Source of the DNA: Sitta carolinensis
Lineage: Eukaryota > Chordata > Aves > Passeriformes > Sittidae
Direction: 5' to 3'
Assembly: GCA_032173965.1 (NCBI GenBank)
Contig: CM063288.1
Span: 19,937,501-20,001,500 of the forward strand
Length of the DNA stretch: 64,000 bases
Shown here one piece after another: positions 1 to 14,438 of the stretch; the stretch's first letter is position 1; each line of letters starts with the position of its first letter. The notes beneath the pieces are model-generated. The model was not told the DNA's origin and made no database searches. It worked only from the letters and a program-made list of their open reading frames with translations. The translations under genes and the position numbers were made by a program.

Positions 1-105
1 CCTGTGCCCTGTGCTCCGGGATAACCCTGCTGGAGCAGGGAGCTTGGACCATTGTCCCACTGTGGGCCCTGCCAACCTCACCCATCCTGGGCTCCTGTGA
101 AACCA
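1..105 (+). mobile_element. Old CR1-like LINE 3' end (fragment)
   Basis: The pattern ggagcaggga.cttggacca followed by ctgccaacctcac and ending in ctcctgtga resembles a diverged CR1 3' end. It is heavily mutated. Confidence 0.4.
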
Positions 106-2685
106 AAGCCAGCCAAGGACTGGAGGAGAGGTCCCATCCCCTTGAAATTCCCTCATCTTAGTGCAGGCCTGGGGGATTGCTGAACTGTAACAGGTAAGGG
201 TGACCAGAGCTACCTGCAAAGCTGCTGTAGGATAACAGCTTTTATTTGAGCTGGAAACTGTTGGATCAGTTCCCAGCAGCAGCCTGGGGATGGCCTGGAG
301 GAAGCAGCTGAGAGCAAACAAACTTTGGGTTTTTACTCTTTCTGAGAACTGTCTGGGTCACCTCCTTATCTATGATTTGTGTTTCTCAAGAGTCGGCTGC
401 TCAGCTCTCAGGATGAGAGGACTCACCACCTTGGAATTACATCTGGGAAATGCTTCTGGAAAAACAGAAGATGTGCTGGAGGAAGATTGTGTTGTCTCTC
501 TGGCCTGGCAGGTTTGTATAAGTTTGGGGCTCTTTTTTTTTTTCCATTAAAATGAGAAATTGATTATATTATTTGGAGGGAGGTATTCCTTGGAAAACTC
601 ATGATTTACTCGCACACCACGTCCGTGATGTTCTGTTGCTATGACCTCAAAAGAAACAAACAGCTTCCTTGTCAAAAAACCTCCAGCTCTCTTGAGCAGG
701 CTATGCCCCAGGAGATCTGACTGTCTCCCTCCTCCTGTGGGTGTCTCCTGCTTCCTCCTCCAGGATTTCTCCTTAGGTATTCATTTCCTTTCCTTTATAT
801 AGGAAATACATGTGATGGTCTGTGGATCTCAGAGTCAGTCCACGGCTTCCCAAGTGGCCGTGTGTTTATAATATTCTGGGAGGAAAAAGACTTTTTTAGC
901 TTGGGAGTGAAACAGCATGACATTTCTACTGACTTTTGTATTATGTTTGGCTTTGGACTGTGCATTGCATTTTATGTTTTACCGTGTGTTATTCCTCACT
1001 CCTTGTAGGATATAGAACAAGATGGAAGGACAGGCATAATGGAGGATATCTGGATTAAAGCCAGTATTTGATTGTGGTAATGTGTTGCTTCTTTCTGGCC
1101 TTAGCCTCTGAATTTATAACTGAGGGCCAAGCAGAGCCCAGTGTCAGGGCTGGGTGTGGGGGACAGTGCTGACTCCCAGGAGCGTGAGTGTCCTCCAGCA
1201 GGATGGGATAATCTGCTCCAGGTGGGAGCACAGTGCCTCAGAGCACTGTTATTCCGTGAATAATGTTACATCAGAGCATTGCATGAGTGGATTCTGCTCA
1301 TTCACTTCAGCTCTAAGGGCTGACAGTAGTCAGGAATTCCGTGCCAGCCACACCTCCCTGAGGATTTCTTGGCTTTGTAATTCCTTACGTGCTAGAGCAG
1401 ATGATCTCCAGCAACATGGGGCTTCCCTTTCTTGGGGTGACTACTGGGATTTCCCAGCACATTCAGGCAGAAATTAATCTGCTTCTTGCATGGAAGGCCC
1501 AGGTCTACTCTGGATGCACAAACGATGTGTGTACAACAGTCTGAGAGCTGGATTTCCCATTCCTCATGGTGCAGGTCTCTCAGATACTTGCTGAAATCTC
1601 TGACTAATGCAGAAAATCTTAATTGTTTTTCAAACTCATCCTGTGGGCAGGAAAAAAGCACAAATGGAGAGAAATATGACCTTATCTGACAGGCTGTGAC
1701 TGTGACAGATTTATATTCTGTGGTGCAACGTGACCCTGCCCTGAGCTGCAACAGAAGGAAATTTTCCTTGCAATCAGAGCATTGTTAAAAATGTGTCTAT
1801 TTCTGTCCACCCGAGTGGGGAGACCTTTGGATCCCATTCAACAGGTTGGGATGACTCAACTCCCAGCTGGGTTGGTCACCCTGCCCCAGTAATACAGTAT
1901 GGGACACAAGGATTGATTCTTCTTGGCTCTCCTACTGGGAATTTTTTGGTGGCATGTTGCAAAATCCTGTACTGTTAACCCCCCTGCAGCCTCGTGGTAC
2001 AGGCTGGGCTTTCATTACCCTCCACACATGATGAGGAATGGGAAGTTTCTGACCTAATTCCATCATCTTGAGTCTCCTCCTTATCATCATTCACAGGTTC
2101 TGTGGGACATTTCTTCCGACATCTCATGTCTTATGAGCTCATCTCTCATGGCCTACAATAGGGAACAAGATTTTCATGACCCTTTAGCAGCTGTGAGATG
2201 GAGGATGGGATTTTCCCAAAGCACTCACCCTGTGAACTGCCCTTCTGTGGAAATAAGTAGTGAGCAGTCTCAATTTCCATGGGGCCAGGGGTCAGAGCAG
2301 CAACAGGATTTTTGTAGAATCCCACAGATCAAGCCAGGTTTTGAGCACTCACCATCCTGAATTTTCTTTAAGGACAAGAAGGGAAATCCCACTAGGAGAC
2401 CCCAAAGGAACATAAAACTTTCCCTGCTTGTTTCAGGGAAAGTGTGGGAGCAGAGACTTCTTGTCAACTTGCCTGAATGCTCCTGCCTCTGTTTATTGTG
2501 CAAAAGACGGAATCTGAACAAAAGATGGGATTTTTCAGATATATCCCTGGGTGATCTTGAGTTAAATGAGCCTTGGTCTTGAAATACCAGGACATTTTAT
2601 GAATTGCCTTTGCTCTAGAGTGCAGACAGTGATGTTGGCCTTAGAGGGTACAGGTTTCTCCTAAAATTATCATGATAGCAATCAT
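106..2685. other. Intergenic sequence, no supported feature
   Basis: Only short chance reading frames (up to about 120 codons) lie here, without splice-linked or family-like sequence. I recognise no repeat. Confidence 0.5.
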
Positions 2686-2876
2686 ACTGAAGGGGACCTT
2701 AAAGCCCACCTTATTCCACCCCCTGCCATGGCAGGGTCACCTTCCACTGTCCCAGGTTGCTCCAAGCCCCATCCAGCCTGATCATGGACAGTTCCAGGGA
2801 TCCAGGGGCAGCCACACCTTCTCTGGGAAACCTGTGCCAGGGCCTCCCCAACCTCACTGGAAATAATTCCTTCTTT
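2686..2876 (-). mobile_element. CR1 LINE fragment
   Basis: Reverse-complement CR1 3' region: gggaccttaaagcccacctt, ccaccccctgccatggcagg, ggttgctccaagccccatcc, then the gggaaacctgtgccagggcc block. It is truncated at its 5' end, as usual for avian CR1. Confidence 0.85.
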
Positions 2877-4985
2877 TCCTGGCCTCGAAATCCATGTCAT
2901 TAGGCTGTAGAGTTAAAGGAATGGAAAAAAAATTACCCAGGTAAATTATATTTCTTTCTTTATTTTAATCAAGAGATTGGGAATGTCAACCTCAGATCAA
3001 TGACAATGATGTGAGACTGAGACTTGCAGGTAAAGGAAGTGACTCCTTTATGTCTGAAATATTTGTGATGTAAATAGCTCAAGATGGTGCTGAGGGAGGT
3101 GTAAAATGCTGTGGTTGGTTGACCAATAGGGTCCAAGTGGTTACTGGGTTATAGTTCCCACCAGAATTCAGCCCAGGTTGATTCACCTGCCTAAGGCTGT
3201 GTTCTCCATTGGCTTGAGGAATGCTGGTTCACTTCCTTGCTGCTGGCTAGCCCAGAGGGCCACAAGCCACCGTGTGACTGAGCCCATTTCTTGGAGAAAG
3301 GCTGAACTTCAATTCCACTCCTCTGGGGGCCTCTTCTGGAGTCCCAGATAGAAAATGTTGCATCCTCTCAAAAGGAGTTGACACAGCTTTTTCCTGTAGC
3401 CGATTAAAATAAAGCAGCGTCCTCAGTATCACCTGGCTTGGCAAAAACCCACTGAAACCTGAGCAAAAAGCCAACTTTTGTTGAAGTTCTCCCTGTCCCA
3501 GATGTGAAGGCTCCAGCTGCCTCTCCCAGTCTGTGCAGCTCCTGGCTCTGCATGTCAGTGTGGTAAAAATAACCCTGTTTGAAATCTAGGGGAAATATTA
3601 AGGGCTTAATTATCATCTGCTTTGGAGCTTTTCTTTTTCAGCCGAGACTGAGGAGATAGGAAGAATTTGGCTGCTGTTCCCAGCTCCTGCACCACCCAGC
3701 CACGCTGAGAGCTAAAGCAACTCGGTGGCTCCTGCAATTTTAGTGGCCCCTCTGGCAGGAAGGGATTAGAGGGAATTACAGCTACTTCAACACCCCCTCG
3801 TTCCAGGTGAGAGTGTGTGCCTGTCCCCAGCAGACCCTTGGCTGTGTGTAGCTTTATGTGAAAGAGGGAAAGGAAAATCTATTTTTAGGCAGTCTGAGTG
3901 GCCTGTTATATATTTATTGGAGGCAAGGTTGTTGACTCATGCCCATCTGATATCATTTAACGGGTTAGATATTGCCAACTAACAAAAATAAGGGCTGTTA
4001 CTCCCTTCTAGTCAATAGAATTAACTGTTCTCAGCTGACATATGCTTTTATGGCAGAAGCTGTACATCCCCAGAGCCCTGTTAATAATGTATACATGGCT
4101 GAGAAGGTGCAAATCTGGGTTTTCTTGAGATTGTGGTGATGGAAACAGAAATGGGAAGGCAGCAGAGTTGCCAGGGAGCCTTCAGCTCCGTGTCTATCAC
4201 TTATGTTCATCTCTATTCAAAGAACCTGCAGAAATTACAAGGGAAGGAGATAAAAGGCTGCCCTGTTAACACCAAGGGCTCTTCCCTTTCCATGGCAGAG
4301 TCTTGGAAAGGCTCTTCCCTTCTCCTCTTCACCCCAGCCTGCCTCAGGAGCATTCTCTTTGTTAAATAGAAACTCTTCTGCTTACTGTCTGTTGGATTTT
4401 GGCATCAGTTTTGAAGCCCTGAATGGCTCCCTGGGGATGTGCCCTGGAAAACTGATGGGAACCAGTCAGTCCTATCAGCAGCTGAGACACAATTCCTGGC
4501 TCCACATTTCTAGGGAATAACAGTGGACAGACCTGGACAGCACCACGTGCACGGTGTGAGAGACCAAGCACCCCTCGTGGGCTGAGTGTGTGAAATCCTG
4601 AGGAAAATACTTCTTACAAACTCAGGGCACGAGGGAGAAGGGAGGGGAAAACATCAGCTCATGAAGCTTTGCCTGCTGGCTCGGGAGCAGGGAAAGAAAT
4701 GCATAAAAAGTGAATGTGGTTTTGTTTCTTTTTTAGGTCACAGCTGGAATTAACCATGAGGTATTTAACACTGAAGGGGAAGGGGAGAATGAAACACCAG
4801 GGAGAGGAACTGCTTGAAAATAAGATCCTTGTCTTTCCTTCCCTCAGCTGGGATAAGGAAAGCCAGGGCTCCAGGTACCCCAGCTGAAATGTAACATTAA
4901 GGGGAAATGCAACAGGCAGGTGGCTGTGAGTGGAACAGACCTCTCAAATCCACCTTCCACTGAGGCTGACTCTGGGAAACCAGAG
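2877..4985. other. Intergenic sequence, no supported feature
   Basis: I see no coding exon, RNA gene or recognisable repeat in this stretch. Confidence 0.45.
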
Positions 4986-5190
4986 CAGCAGCCAGAGAAT
5001 CCCAGAAAAGATCCCAGAATTGTTTTTGTTGGGAGGGACCTTAGAGCCCATATTGCTGCACCTCGGGCCATGGCAGGGACACCTTCCACTCTCCCAGGGT
5101 GCTCCAAGCCCCAATGTCCATCCTGGCCTGGGACACTGCCAGGGATCCAGGGCAACCACATCTTCTTCCTAATACATAACCTTAACCTGC
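4986..5190 (-). mobile_element. CR1 LINE fragment
   Basis: Reverse-complement CR1 3' end: the ttgggagggaccttagagccc start, the ccatggcagggacaccttcc block and the ccagggatccagggcaacc block. Confidence 0.8.
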
Positions 5191-5205
5191 CTTCTGTCAC
5201 CTTAA

Positions 5206-5540
5206 AGAATCATGGAATCTCAGAATCATTACTGTTGGAAAAGACATCCAAGGCCATGGAGTCCAACCTGTGCCCAACGCCCACCTTGTCACCCAGCCCA
5301 GGGCACTGAGTGCCACATCCAGGCCTCCCTTGGACACCTCCAGGGATGGGGACTCCACCACCTCCCTGAGCAGCCCTTTCCAATGACCAACCACGTTTTC
5401 CATGAAGAAATTCCTCCTGAACCTGCCCTGGCAAAGCTCGAGGCCATCTCCTCTCCTCTTATCACTGGTTGCCCCCTTCCAGCCTGGCCTTGCCAATCCC
5501 TACCTGGCTCCTGTTTTAGAGTGAGGTTTCCCCTGAGCCT
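5206..5540 (-). mobile_element. CR1 LINE fragment of a second subfamily
   Basis: It begins with the CR1 tail (gaatcatggaatctcagaat, then ttggaaaagacatccaagg), continues with ggagtccaacctgtgccc and gggactccaccacctccctg, and reaches gaagaaattcctcctgaacc. It is adjacent to the previous fragment in the same orientation. Confidence 0.88.
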
Positions 5541-6684
5541 CCTTTCCTCAGGAGGCAGAGCTGAACTCCTCCCCCACAGCTGCCCAAATGCCTTCAGCTG
5601 CCCAATTCCCAGCACAATGGCCATTTCTGCCATTGAAGGAATGCTGATGGCTGCTCTCAGGGTGCACTCTTCAGCTCACCTGTTGGTGTTTAGGCTAAGC
5701 AACACCAAATGGGGCTCTTTTCTTCAGAACAGATTTTTCTGTACCGTGATAATAGGAGTCATCTCAGAAATATTCCTGGAAAGGGCTTGTTTTTCTCCCA
5801 GATGAAAGTGGGGGCAGAGAATGGCACTTCAGAGCCAATATCTGAGTCAACCCCAACCCTTCTGGAGTTTGGAAAGACTGCTTTAAAGTACTGCTCAGTG
5901 TCACTGGATGGGTGAAACAAAATTTGTGCTGCTCCCCAGGTTAGCACTGCACGTGCTGGGATATGTTCCCTTCCCTCTAACTAGAAAATTTATTCCACAC
6001 CTGAAAATAACTTCTTCCCCAATGTAGATAAATTCCTTTCTAATAAAAACACATGTTATTTTTCTGGCAAAACAAGATTTTTCCACGAGGGGAGTGGGGG
6101 AAAACTGCATTCAAAAACACACAGCGAGAAAGCACATCACAAGAATATAGGCCAAATAGTCATCAGCTATTAGAATAGTTTCTTGGAGAGAGCCCCAAAA
6201 TAGCAAAAAAAAAAAGCTTCTTTACTTGTGATATGTTGATTAATGATATGCTAATAGCTGAGGTGTGTCTTTAATAATTATTTTGGTTTTAAAAAACATA
6301 AGCAGAGCCAGGATCCTCTTTGGGCTGAAGGGGCATTTGCAGTTTTGCAGTGAGGCAGGCATTGGGATCATACCCCGCAACTGCTGGGAATCCCAGCCAG
6401 GCTCCAACAACGCCCCAAAAGCACATGCCTAACTTTACCCTTCCTCCATAAAACTCGTGGTACACAGTGACAAGGCACAGCAAGAAAAATGCTGGATAAA
6501 GGGGGGAAAGATGGAGCTGGCCAAGTCAGGCAGGAGGCCCGTGTTGGAGCCAGGAGCTGAAATCACCTCTCCTGAGGATGCTCTTTACCATCACTGCCAG
6601 AGGCAGAGCTGACCTTCCGTGGCTCCCCGTGCAAGATCCCAGGCTCCACAGGACCTGATAGTTGGTTCCAGCTTCTCACTTTTA

Positions 6685-6729
<45 letters not shown>

Positions 6730-9700
6730 CTTTTATCATGGTGAATTGCTGTCAGAGGGCTTTTCCAAGTAGAAAAGAACAAACAAAACCCAGAACAAAA
6801 CTGAACGAAAACCCCAAGCTATGACCAGAAACCTTCTCCGAGAGTTTTTTAACTCAAGCTCCGGAAGAAGCTTAATGCTCTGGTGGAGGACTGTGTTGTT
6901 CAGTGTGGTCTGAAAGGTGGGGAGGAGAAGGCAGAGCAGGAATTAATCCTGTGGCATGTGAGATGTTCACCTTGCAGACAGATGCTTTTCAGCAGTTAGT
7001 GGGGATGCAGTCCCTGCCTAATTGCATTTAGCCAATCCCTGACCTTTTAGATCAGTGGGAAGAGTCCCAGGCAGTCATCATACTTAGGAAAAAAGCCCCA
7101 AATGACAGAGAAAAGTAGAATTTGGGAGTTTTGAACTGTTAGTGTTTGACTCATGGCTGCGGGTATTTTCCTCTCTGTGCAGCTGTTGGGAGAACTGGGG
7201 GTGGCTACTGGGAGATGATTGAATCCATGTGACATCCCCTGAGATAAAAGAGCTCTGTGGTGAGGCCTTAAAAAATCCCTACAACCAACAATCCTGACCA
7301 GCAAGACTGAGTCTGGGAGAGCTCTGCTGTGAAATTCCTGGAGTTATTTGGGCAGTGATAGCACCCAGAGTTATGTGGGAGAGGTCAAACAGATGGGGTG
7401 TTGCCCCCCAAAAAACTGCTTGCAAGAGAAATGAGGAACAGAAATAAAGGGGCTGTTGGAAATTTGAAACAAGAAACAGGAGGGTTGGTCAGATGTGGGG
7501 GCTGACGGCTCCTCTGGCTGCTTTTAGGTGCCTCCTTGGATGAGCTGACTGTCTAAGAAGGGTTTTAATGAGGTGAAAAGGAGCTCAGCCGCTCCAGAAG
7601 TCAGGACCAAGGATGGCTGTATCCTTGTAAATCCCGGACCAATTGTAGAGAGGAAGAGAGGCTCAGGAATCTGTAGGGCTGTGCTGCTCACAGCTGCTGA
7701 TTCCTCTCTTCCCAGCTCTGCTTCCAAGAGGGGTCAGAGCCAGGGCAGCAGTCGAAGTGCCAGGGAGAAGTTTCAGTCCTGATAGCCATAGTTTCTCCTC
7801 CATCTGCAAAGCTGAAAATGGAGAGAGACCAAAAAAAAGTCTGAAGTACCACAATGATGATGATATAATAATAATAATAATCCCCTATTCCCTCGCAGTC
7901 AGTCTCATCTCACCCCACCCTTTCGTTCTTCTCCAGAAATCCTGTTTCCCCAGGATTGCTGGCACCCCGAGGAGGACAGATCCGGGGCAGGAGTCCTGCT
8001 GGGGGTCAGAGTGATGGATAGCATGGGATGGGATGTGGGTTTCTTTCAGGACAGCAAGTTCAGATCGTGGCCTGCCAGAGCTTTTTCCTTGCAACCTTAA
8101 GCCTACCTTTTAAACTCCTCAATTTTCCAGCCATTAAATGGGGCAGTACTTTTCTCCTTGGATGTTTGGATTGTCAGCTGTCTAAACCGGAGGCAGTTCC
8201 ATCTCCCAGCATGCCTGCTCCTGGCTGTAGCTGCTGCCGTGATATCCCTTTAATGAGAGAATGAGCACTCTTCCACTCTCTGCTCAGCACCAGCCAGGAA
8301 GCCCTTTGGGTTACAGCACCAGGGACATGGAGCCAGGATTTGCCTCTGAACTGCCAGATCCCAGCGGGGATTAGCCAGGCACATTTACAAAAAGCCCCAG
8401 GACAGTCCCAGCTGGCAGAGGGAGCTCCTGAAGGTTTTGTCCCAGCCCACACTGTCCCCAGAGCAGCTGGGTCCCTCTGGACTGCTGGGCTCTCACTAGC
8501 AGGGCTGGCCCCAGGGCTCTGAGCAGGTGTTGCACATTTTCCTGCTTTTGTGTGGGGTTTTTTTTTCCTCAATCAGGTCAAGACCATCTGCGACGCTCTG
8601 AGGTCATTAATGATTTCCAGGATTGCCAGGAAATAGAAAATACTTGTGCAGCCTACGACGTGTAGGGCAAGCAGATATTATGCTCACATATGCAGGAACA
8701 CAGAGCAGGGTGTAGAGGTTTGTGAAATATTCCAGCGGAGCAGCTTCCAGCGGTTTTTGCCTTTAGGAAGATGCACAGCTGTTCCAAGCTGTTGAGCTCT
8801 GAGGGAGATGAGCTCTATTTGCATGACAATGGCAAAAACAATGTCTTTGTCTAAGTCACCTTCTCCTCTGCACGACAAGCCCCTTCCAGCCCCTTGCTGG
8901 CACTACTTCCAAGGATCTCCGAGGTGTTACCTTAGCCCTCAAACCCACCTGGAGAACCTGGCTGTTTTGGGCTGCAGCCCAAAAATCCAAATGAAAGCCT
9001 GCTGGAGCCAGTGGGAATCTTTCCATGAAACCCTCAAGGCTTTGCTCTGGATTTCATTGGCTCTCTGCAAAGCTGAGCCGTGGCCAGTGGGATGACTCTG
9101 ACTTGGGACACTCACGCTATCCCTTGGAGGGGTGTTTCAGGGGTTAGGAAGAGTCTCCGAGTAGGAAACAAATCCTGCCAGGAGCACCAGGGTCTCCTGG
9201 ATCTGGATCTACTCACACCTGAAACCTTAGGGAAGCTCTTTCATGGGGCAAGGACACTTGGCTCTGCTGTCACTTGTGCACAAATCCTTCGTCTTCTGCA
9301 GGGAGCCATGGGTGCTTGGAGGAGAGCTGGGATGTGCTTGTGTAGTTTTGCAACTGCACATCAACATCTGTCTCAGGATCAGGATTCATGGATCAGTTGT
9401 CAGGAATCTGGCTCAAGTGGGAGGCGTTGTGATAAAAATGTCTGAATGTTTAATTTGCAGCCAGGAAAGGGAGCTGAGTTTTTGTAGGCTGGTGTGGGTT
9501 TCTTAGGCTTTGACAGAACAGTTTTTGTTTCGACATTGTCAAAACATTTTTTTTTTTTTTTGGTGGTGTTTTGCCTTTTAGGTGGAGATGCTTTTATCAA
9601 AATCTGACTCCAGTATGCTATAGACTGTTTGATTTTTATAGCATGTTAATAGTCTGCTCTATTGCTTGGCTGTTAGTGCACCAAACTATTTCTATATCTT

Positions 9701-11776
9701 TAAGAAGAAGAGCTTTTATTCTATCAGGAAAAAAAAAATCAGCTTTACTAAAGCAAGCTATACTGATATTTCTGGGTGGGTTTTTTTTAAGCAGTTCACT
9801 TAATAATTTCCACAGCTTTCATTTTATTTGCCTTTCTAGGAGCTTATAAAAAAATACTGGGGCTTTCCAGAAACAAAAAATCATACCTTTCAGCTCACAT
9901 GAGTGTGGTTCTTTTTGCTGAGATAGGGATGCATTTATTTCATGGTGTGAAGGTCCCTTTATAAACCTATTTCATGATCCAAGTGGTCTGGCAATAGGAA
10001 CCTGCAGTGATTTAATGTTACTGATTTTATATCTGTTATTCCATGTGCCTGACTTCACCCCGGGGGGTTTCCCTGACTCTGAGGCTGGATGCCATACAGA
10101 GTTGTTAATCCTCCTAATATAACCTGGGCAATTTGGGGATGGAGATAGCAGTTATTTTCCCAAGGGGGTGCAGGGAATCAAAGGGAGGTGAAACCATGAA
10201 CACTGGTCCCAGAACTCCCACTCAAATTCAGGACCCCCAGCAGGTGCTATTTGTGTTTTCCATTTTTGTCTTGCCAATGTTTTACCCAGATCCCAGCCTT
10301 CTGTAGAGAAAGACCTTGTAAATCTCTTTCAGGGGCATCCACTCTGTCCTTTTTAAAACTTTGCTCTGTCCTTAAGGAAACAGAATTTTTCCTCCCTCTC
10401 TTGAAACTTGTGCTCTCTTCAGCTGTAGCATCTCAGGAAATTAATTGACACGATCCTGCATAACTGTTTTCTCAACAGCTTCACCCCATGCAAAATTCTT
10501 ACTTTCTGTAAGATGAGAGAGATGGATAGGACCTGCATATTTTTGAGTTTGCTCACAGACAGCTGCCTACCAAGATTGTTCCAACCTTTAAAGCCCAGCT
10601 TGGGAGGAGTAGAGGGCTTAAAACAGTTTATTTTGGTCCTGCTCAGGTAAAAAAGTGCACCTCTACCCCAGTTTATGCAGAGGAGAGCCTGATTTCACTG
10701 CCAGCAGAGTTTTGCCTCCACCTGGGTGAAACTGGATGGACTGGCAATGGCTGGGCATTTCAACAGGAGGGTAGGGGCTGGAATATCTGTGGAATGCCCA
10801 AGCAGCAACCAGGTGCAGTGGAGCCCGGCTGGAAGTGGAGATCCCAGGCCCTGCCTGCCCTGGAGGCGTCCTGCAGTGCCCTGTAAGGAATTAGAGAGAG
10901 TTACTCAGTGCTTTAGGACAGATTTGCAGAGGGGCATTACGGGCAGACAACCCTGCAGCAGCGCGTGTTTGGGGTTGCAGCTTTCAAAGTGCTTCAACTG
11001 CCTGTTGAACAGCTGCGCCTTTATTCCAGGGGATCCGCCCGGGAGCTTTCCCATGGAAATCCAGGAGTTTGGGGACATTTCAGACCGGCCTTTGTGCTTT
11101 GTGAATGTCTTGCCTTTTTCAGATGCTACATGTAAAGCAGATCCTGAAGTGGAAGATTTTAGGAAAGTGCTTGCCCTTTCCAGGTATTGGGAAACGCAGT
11201 CCATCCTCCAGCTTCTGCCCACATTGCAGCTACCCAGGCTTACAATAATCTGGTTGAAGATAACATGCCAACATTCAGCTTGCCAGGCGCTGTTTCCTTC
11301 AAGTATCACCTCCCAAATGTTTAGGCCAAACCATTCAATCCTTTGTGTTGTTTGGGGTGGGGTTTTTTTCACCATTCCCTGAGCTTTCTAGGAAAAACAG
11401 TTTCCTCTGTAACCAAATATAGTTCTAACTCCTCCACTAAGAGCACTTTTGATGTGCTGTTCAAAGCGAATCTATCAGAGCAGTGTTCTGTTAACAAAAC
11501 TCTGGAGAAACAGGAGGTCAAGTGACGTGAGTAAATAGATTTCTTCGTCTCTTTGGAGCTCCCATTCAAAGCCAAGAGGAATTTATCCTGACAAAAACAC
11601 CAGTTTTAACTTTGGAGATTGCTCTTTGAGCCACAAAGAAGTAATTCATGCTAGTGGATTGCATAAAGACACTTATCCACATCTTTCCAGTGCTCCCGGA
11701 TGTACTCGGGACAACTATTTTATTTTTATAAATACACTTTTCCATCAAAAGAATTAAACCCCAAACCTTAAGTCCT

Positions 11777-11836
<60 letters not shown>

Positions 11837-13172
11837 TTCTTAGGTTCAGATATAATTTCTGACTGGAGCCAGAGGTATTTAAGCTGAGGAGAAGGTAAGG
11901 GTTTGCATAAGATCAGCTGGCCAGGGCTCTCTTTACCCAAGGAATTTCTGTTTCTGAAATCTGTTGGGTTTTGCTGGGGATTTTCTTTCTCCCCAGAGAG
12001 AAATCCATGCTGCTGCTTTCTTTTGCACATGTGCTTTTAGCTGACTTTACACCCTCCTCTTCACATCACCGAGATGTTGCCAGCATACAAAATACCACAT
12101 CTTGCACAAAATTTATGCTCCAGACCCTTTATATGGGAGTCACAGGCATGGGAAGCCTTTCCTGGTGCTGTCACACCTCTGTTTTCAGCAAGACGAGGAA
12201 CCAGAGATAAGGATGGCTGAAAATCTCATTTCAGATTGCCCACCCCGCCCTGAGGTTTGTATCTCCACCTCTTGTCATGCAATAGCCTCGAGCTGCTTGT
12301 CGGGGTGGGGACCACCAGCAGTGATGGAGAGATTTCTTATTTTCCAAGAGGAGTGTTCTTCTCTTGGAAAATATCATTTCCATGTGGCCACAAACCCAGA
12401 GCAGTCACTGCTCCCTGCCACTTCCTTCTCCCAGTGTCCAGAAGTGACCTTGTAGAGGCCATTTGCAGGTTTTTCAGGCCTCCAGAAATGCAAGAACTTT
12501 AGCCAAAAAAAAAATAAAAATCTGGCTTTCTCTCCCAAATCTTGTATGCAAGTGAAATATCTTGGCACAGGCACTGTGGGTCCTCAGCCTGGCAAAATCT
12601 GTATTGTGTGCAAGATTCTGGGTGCCCTGAAACCACAGTCCCAGTGTTCCCGTGTAACCTGAATTTAGGATTTCTGTCAGGAAAGCTTGAATTAAGGGAA
12701 GTCTGGTATTCTTCAAGGGATGAAAAGGAGTAGGTTGGAAAACCCGAGCTGGCCCCAGCCTATTAAATGTCCACTTGCTGATGGGAAGGGAGTATGTGGG
12801 ATAGACTCTGTGGGGACTTTCTCCCTTCTTTCCACTCCTTTGTCTCTGAGCCTTTTGCCAGTAATTTCTGTGGCTTTCATTCTGGTGACATTCCTGTCAA
12901 ATTCCCCCCTTGGCTCACAGATATGGTCATCAGACTCACTGGGCAAAAATCTTGCCCTGGTTTGGCTCAGGACCTAACTGGTCACTGTTTCCCAGTCCCT
13001 GCCTGGATTTTCATAGCTGCCTGTGGTTTTTCCAGATTTCCAAGCAGCCCTGTGAACCAGCCATATCCCCATGTCCAAGGGGCTTCCCTTTCCTCCAAAT
13101 GACTCATGACCTACATGGGTAAGAGGCTCTTTCTTCCAGAAGGGCTCCCAAAGACATTGCAGAGGTTGCAGG

Positions 13173-13217
<45 letters not shown>

Positions 13218-13520
13218 AGCAAAAGGTTCCTGGAAATTACTGTATTGTTGGGATAAAATGTCAAATATTGCAAAGTGGGATTTGTCTTCCCAAGGGAAGG
13301 CTGGCTCAAGTATGCATTCCTCCCACCTATCTTTGGAAAGTCTGACTCACCCCGTGGGGCTGCTTCTTTTTCTTTCCATCACTTGCAGAATCCTGCACAT
13401 GTAGCTTAGATGGGCATTTGACTTCCAGGATCTTTGAAGGACTTTGTAATATCTTAATTTCTCTTTTCAGGTTGGTAATGGCCAGCTCCTGGGCAGCTGA
13501 CTTGTGCTTTAATCATAAAA
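5541..13520. other. Intergenic sequence with simple repeats only
   Basis: No gene is supported. Visible features are pure T runs at 6687-6729 and 11780-11826, a pure A run at 13173-13215 and a short TAA array at about 7865-7881. The longest open frame (10726-11382, plus strand) has no recognisable domain. Confidence 0.5.
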
Positions 13521-13524
13521 TGAG

Positions 13525-13735
13525 TCACAAAATTATAGATGGGTTGGGTTGGAAGGGACTCCAAAACTCATCCCATTCCACCCCCTGCCGTAGCAGGGAC
13601 ACTTTCCACTTTCCCAGGTCACTCCAAGCCCCTTCCACCCTGCCCTTGGACACTTCCAGGGATCCAAGAGCAGCCACATCTTCTCTGGGCACCCTGTGCC
13701 AGGGCCTCACCTCCCTCACAGGGAAGAATTCTTCT
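13525..13735 (-). mobile_element. CR1 LINE fragment
   Basis: Reverse-complement CR1 3' end: gatgggttgggttggaaggg, ccattccaccccctgccg, then gggcaccctgtgccagggcc and cacagggaagaattctt. Confidence 0.88.
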
Positions 13736-14438
13736 GTAATGCAGTAAATATAGTAAAACATGAAACTTCCTGCTTTAAGCCAGGCACAATTATCTGGGCA
13801 CGTACAAATGATGTTTGCAGATTTGGGGTTAACGCATCTGAAGGCAGAGTTTGGATTTAAAGATCAGTTCTTCATGCTGAGTGAGAGGAGGCTGATTTTA
13901 TTAAAGATACTTTTTGCATGGTTTTTCATATTTCTCTGATTTCACATCCCCACTGACTTAAAGAACAGCCCTCCATAAAGCTCTTACATCATGAACTTGA
14001 TATCTCTCCCTGGGAAAAGAAACACTTTTTAGGAAAAAAGGCAAATGGAGTATGGGAAGGGGAGGGGGGGAGAAGAAGGAAGTGTTCAGAGGAGTTCAGA
14101 AAGCCTGATATTCCTCCAGGGTCCCCAGCTGTGCTGTATGTTGTCCCAGCTGACCACCAGATATTTCCGCTCTGCACATTAATGCTTTCACAGAGAGATC
14201 AAAGCGCCAGCCCCGGGCCAAGCGTGGATGTCCCACCTCCAAACAGCCTGATCCCAGAGCTCCCAGCCCTCTCTCCCTGCCTCCTGATAGGCCTGGGGCT
14301 GAGCAGGGGCTCTCTGGAGCTCCTCCTGGGCAGTGTGGTCAGTGATGGGCAGTCCTTCCCCAGCTCCGTGGTCCTGGTGGTCTGGAAGCCACATCTGCTG
14401 CCAGAGTGTTTTGGGTGATGGAAGCAATTTTCCTTCCG

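Noticed and set aside
10726..11382. 218-codon plus-strand open frame
   Set aside because: No recognisable family, no splice context and no codon-use signal. An unusually long chance frame is the simplest reading.
11566..13345. Frames containing long lysine or phenylalanine runs
   Set aside because: The runs are translations of the A/T homopolymers at 11780-11826 and 13173-13215.
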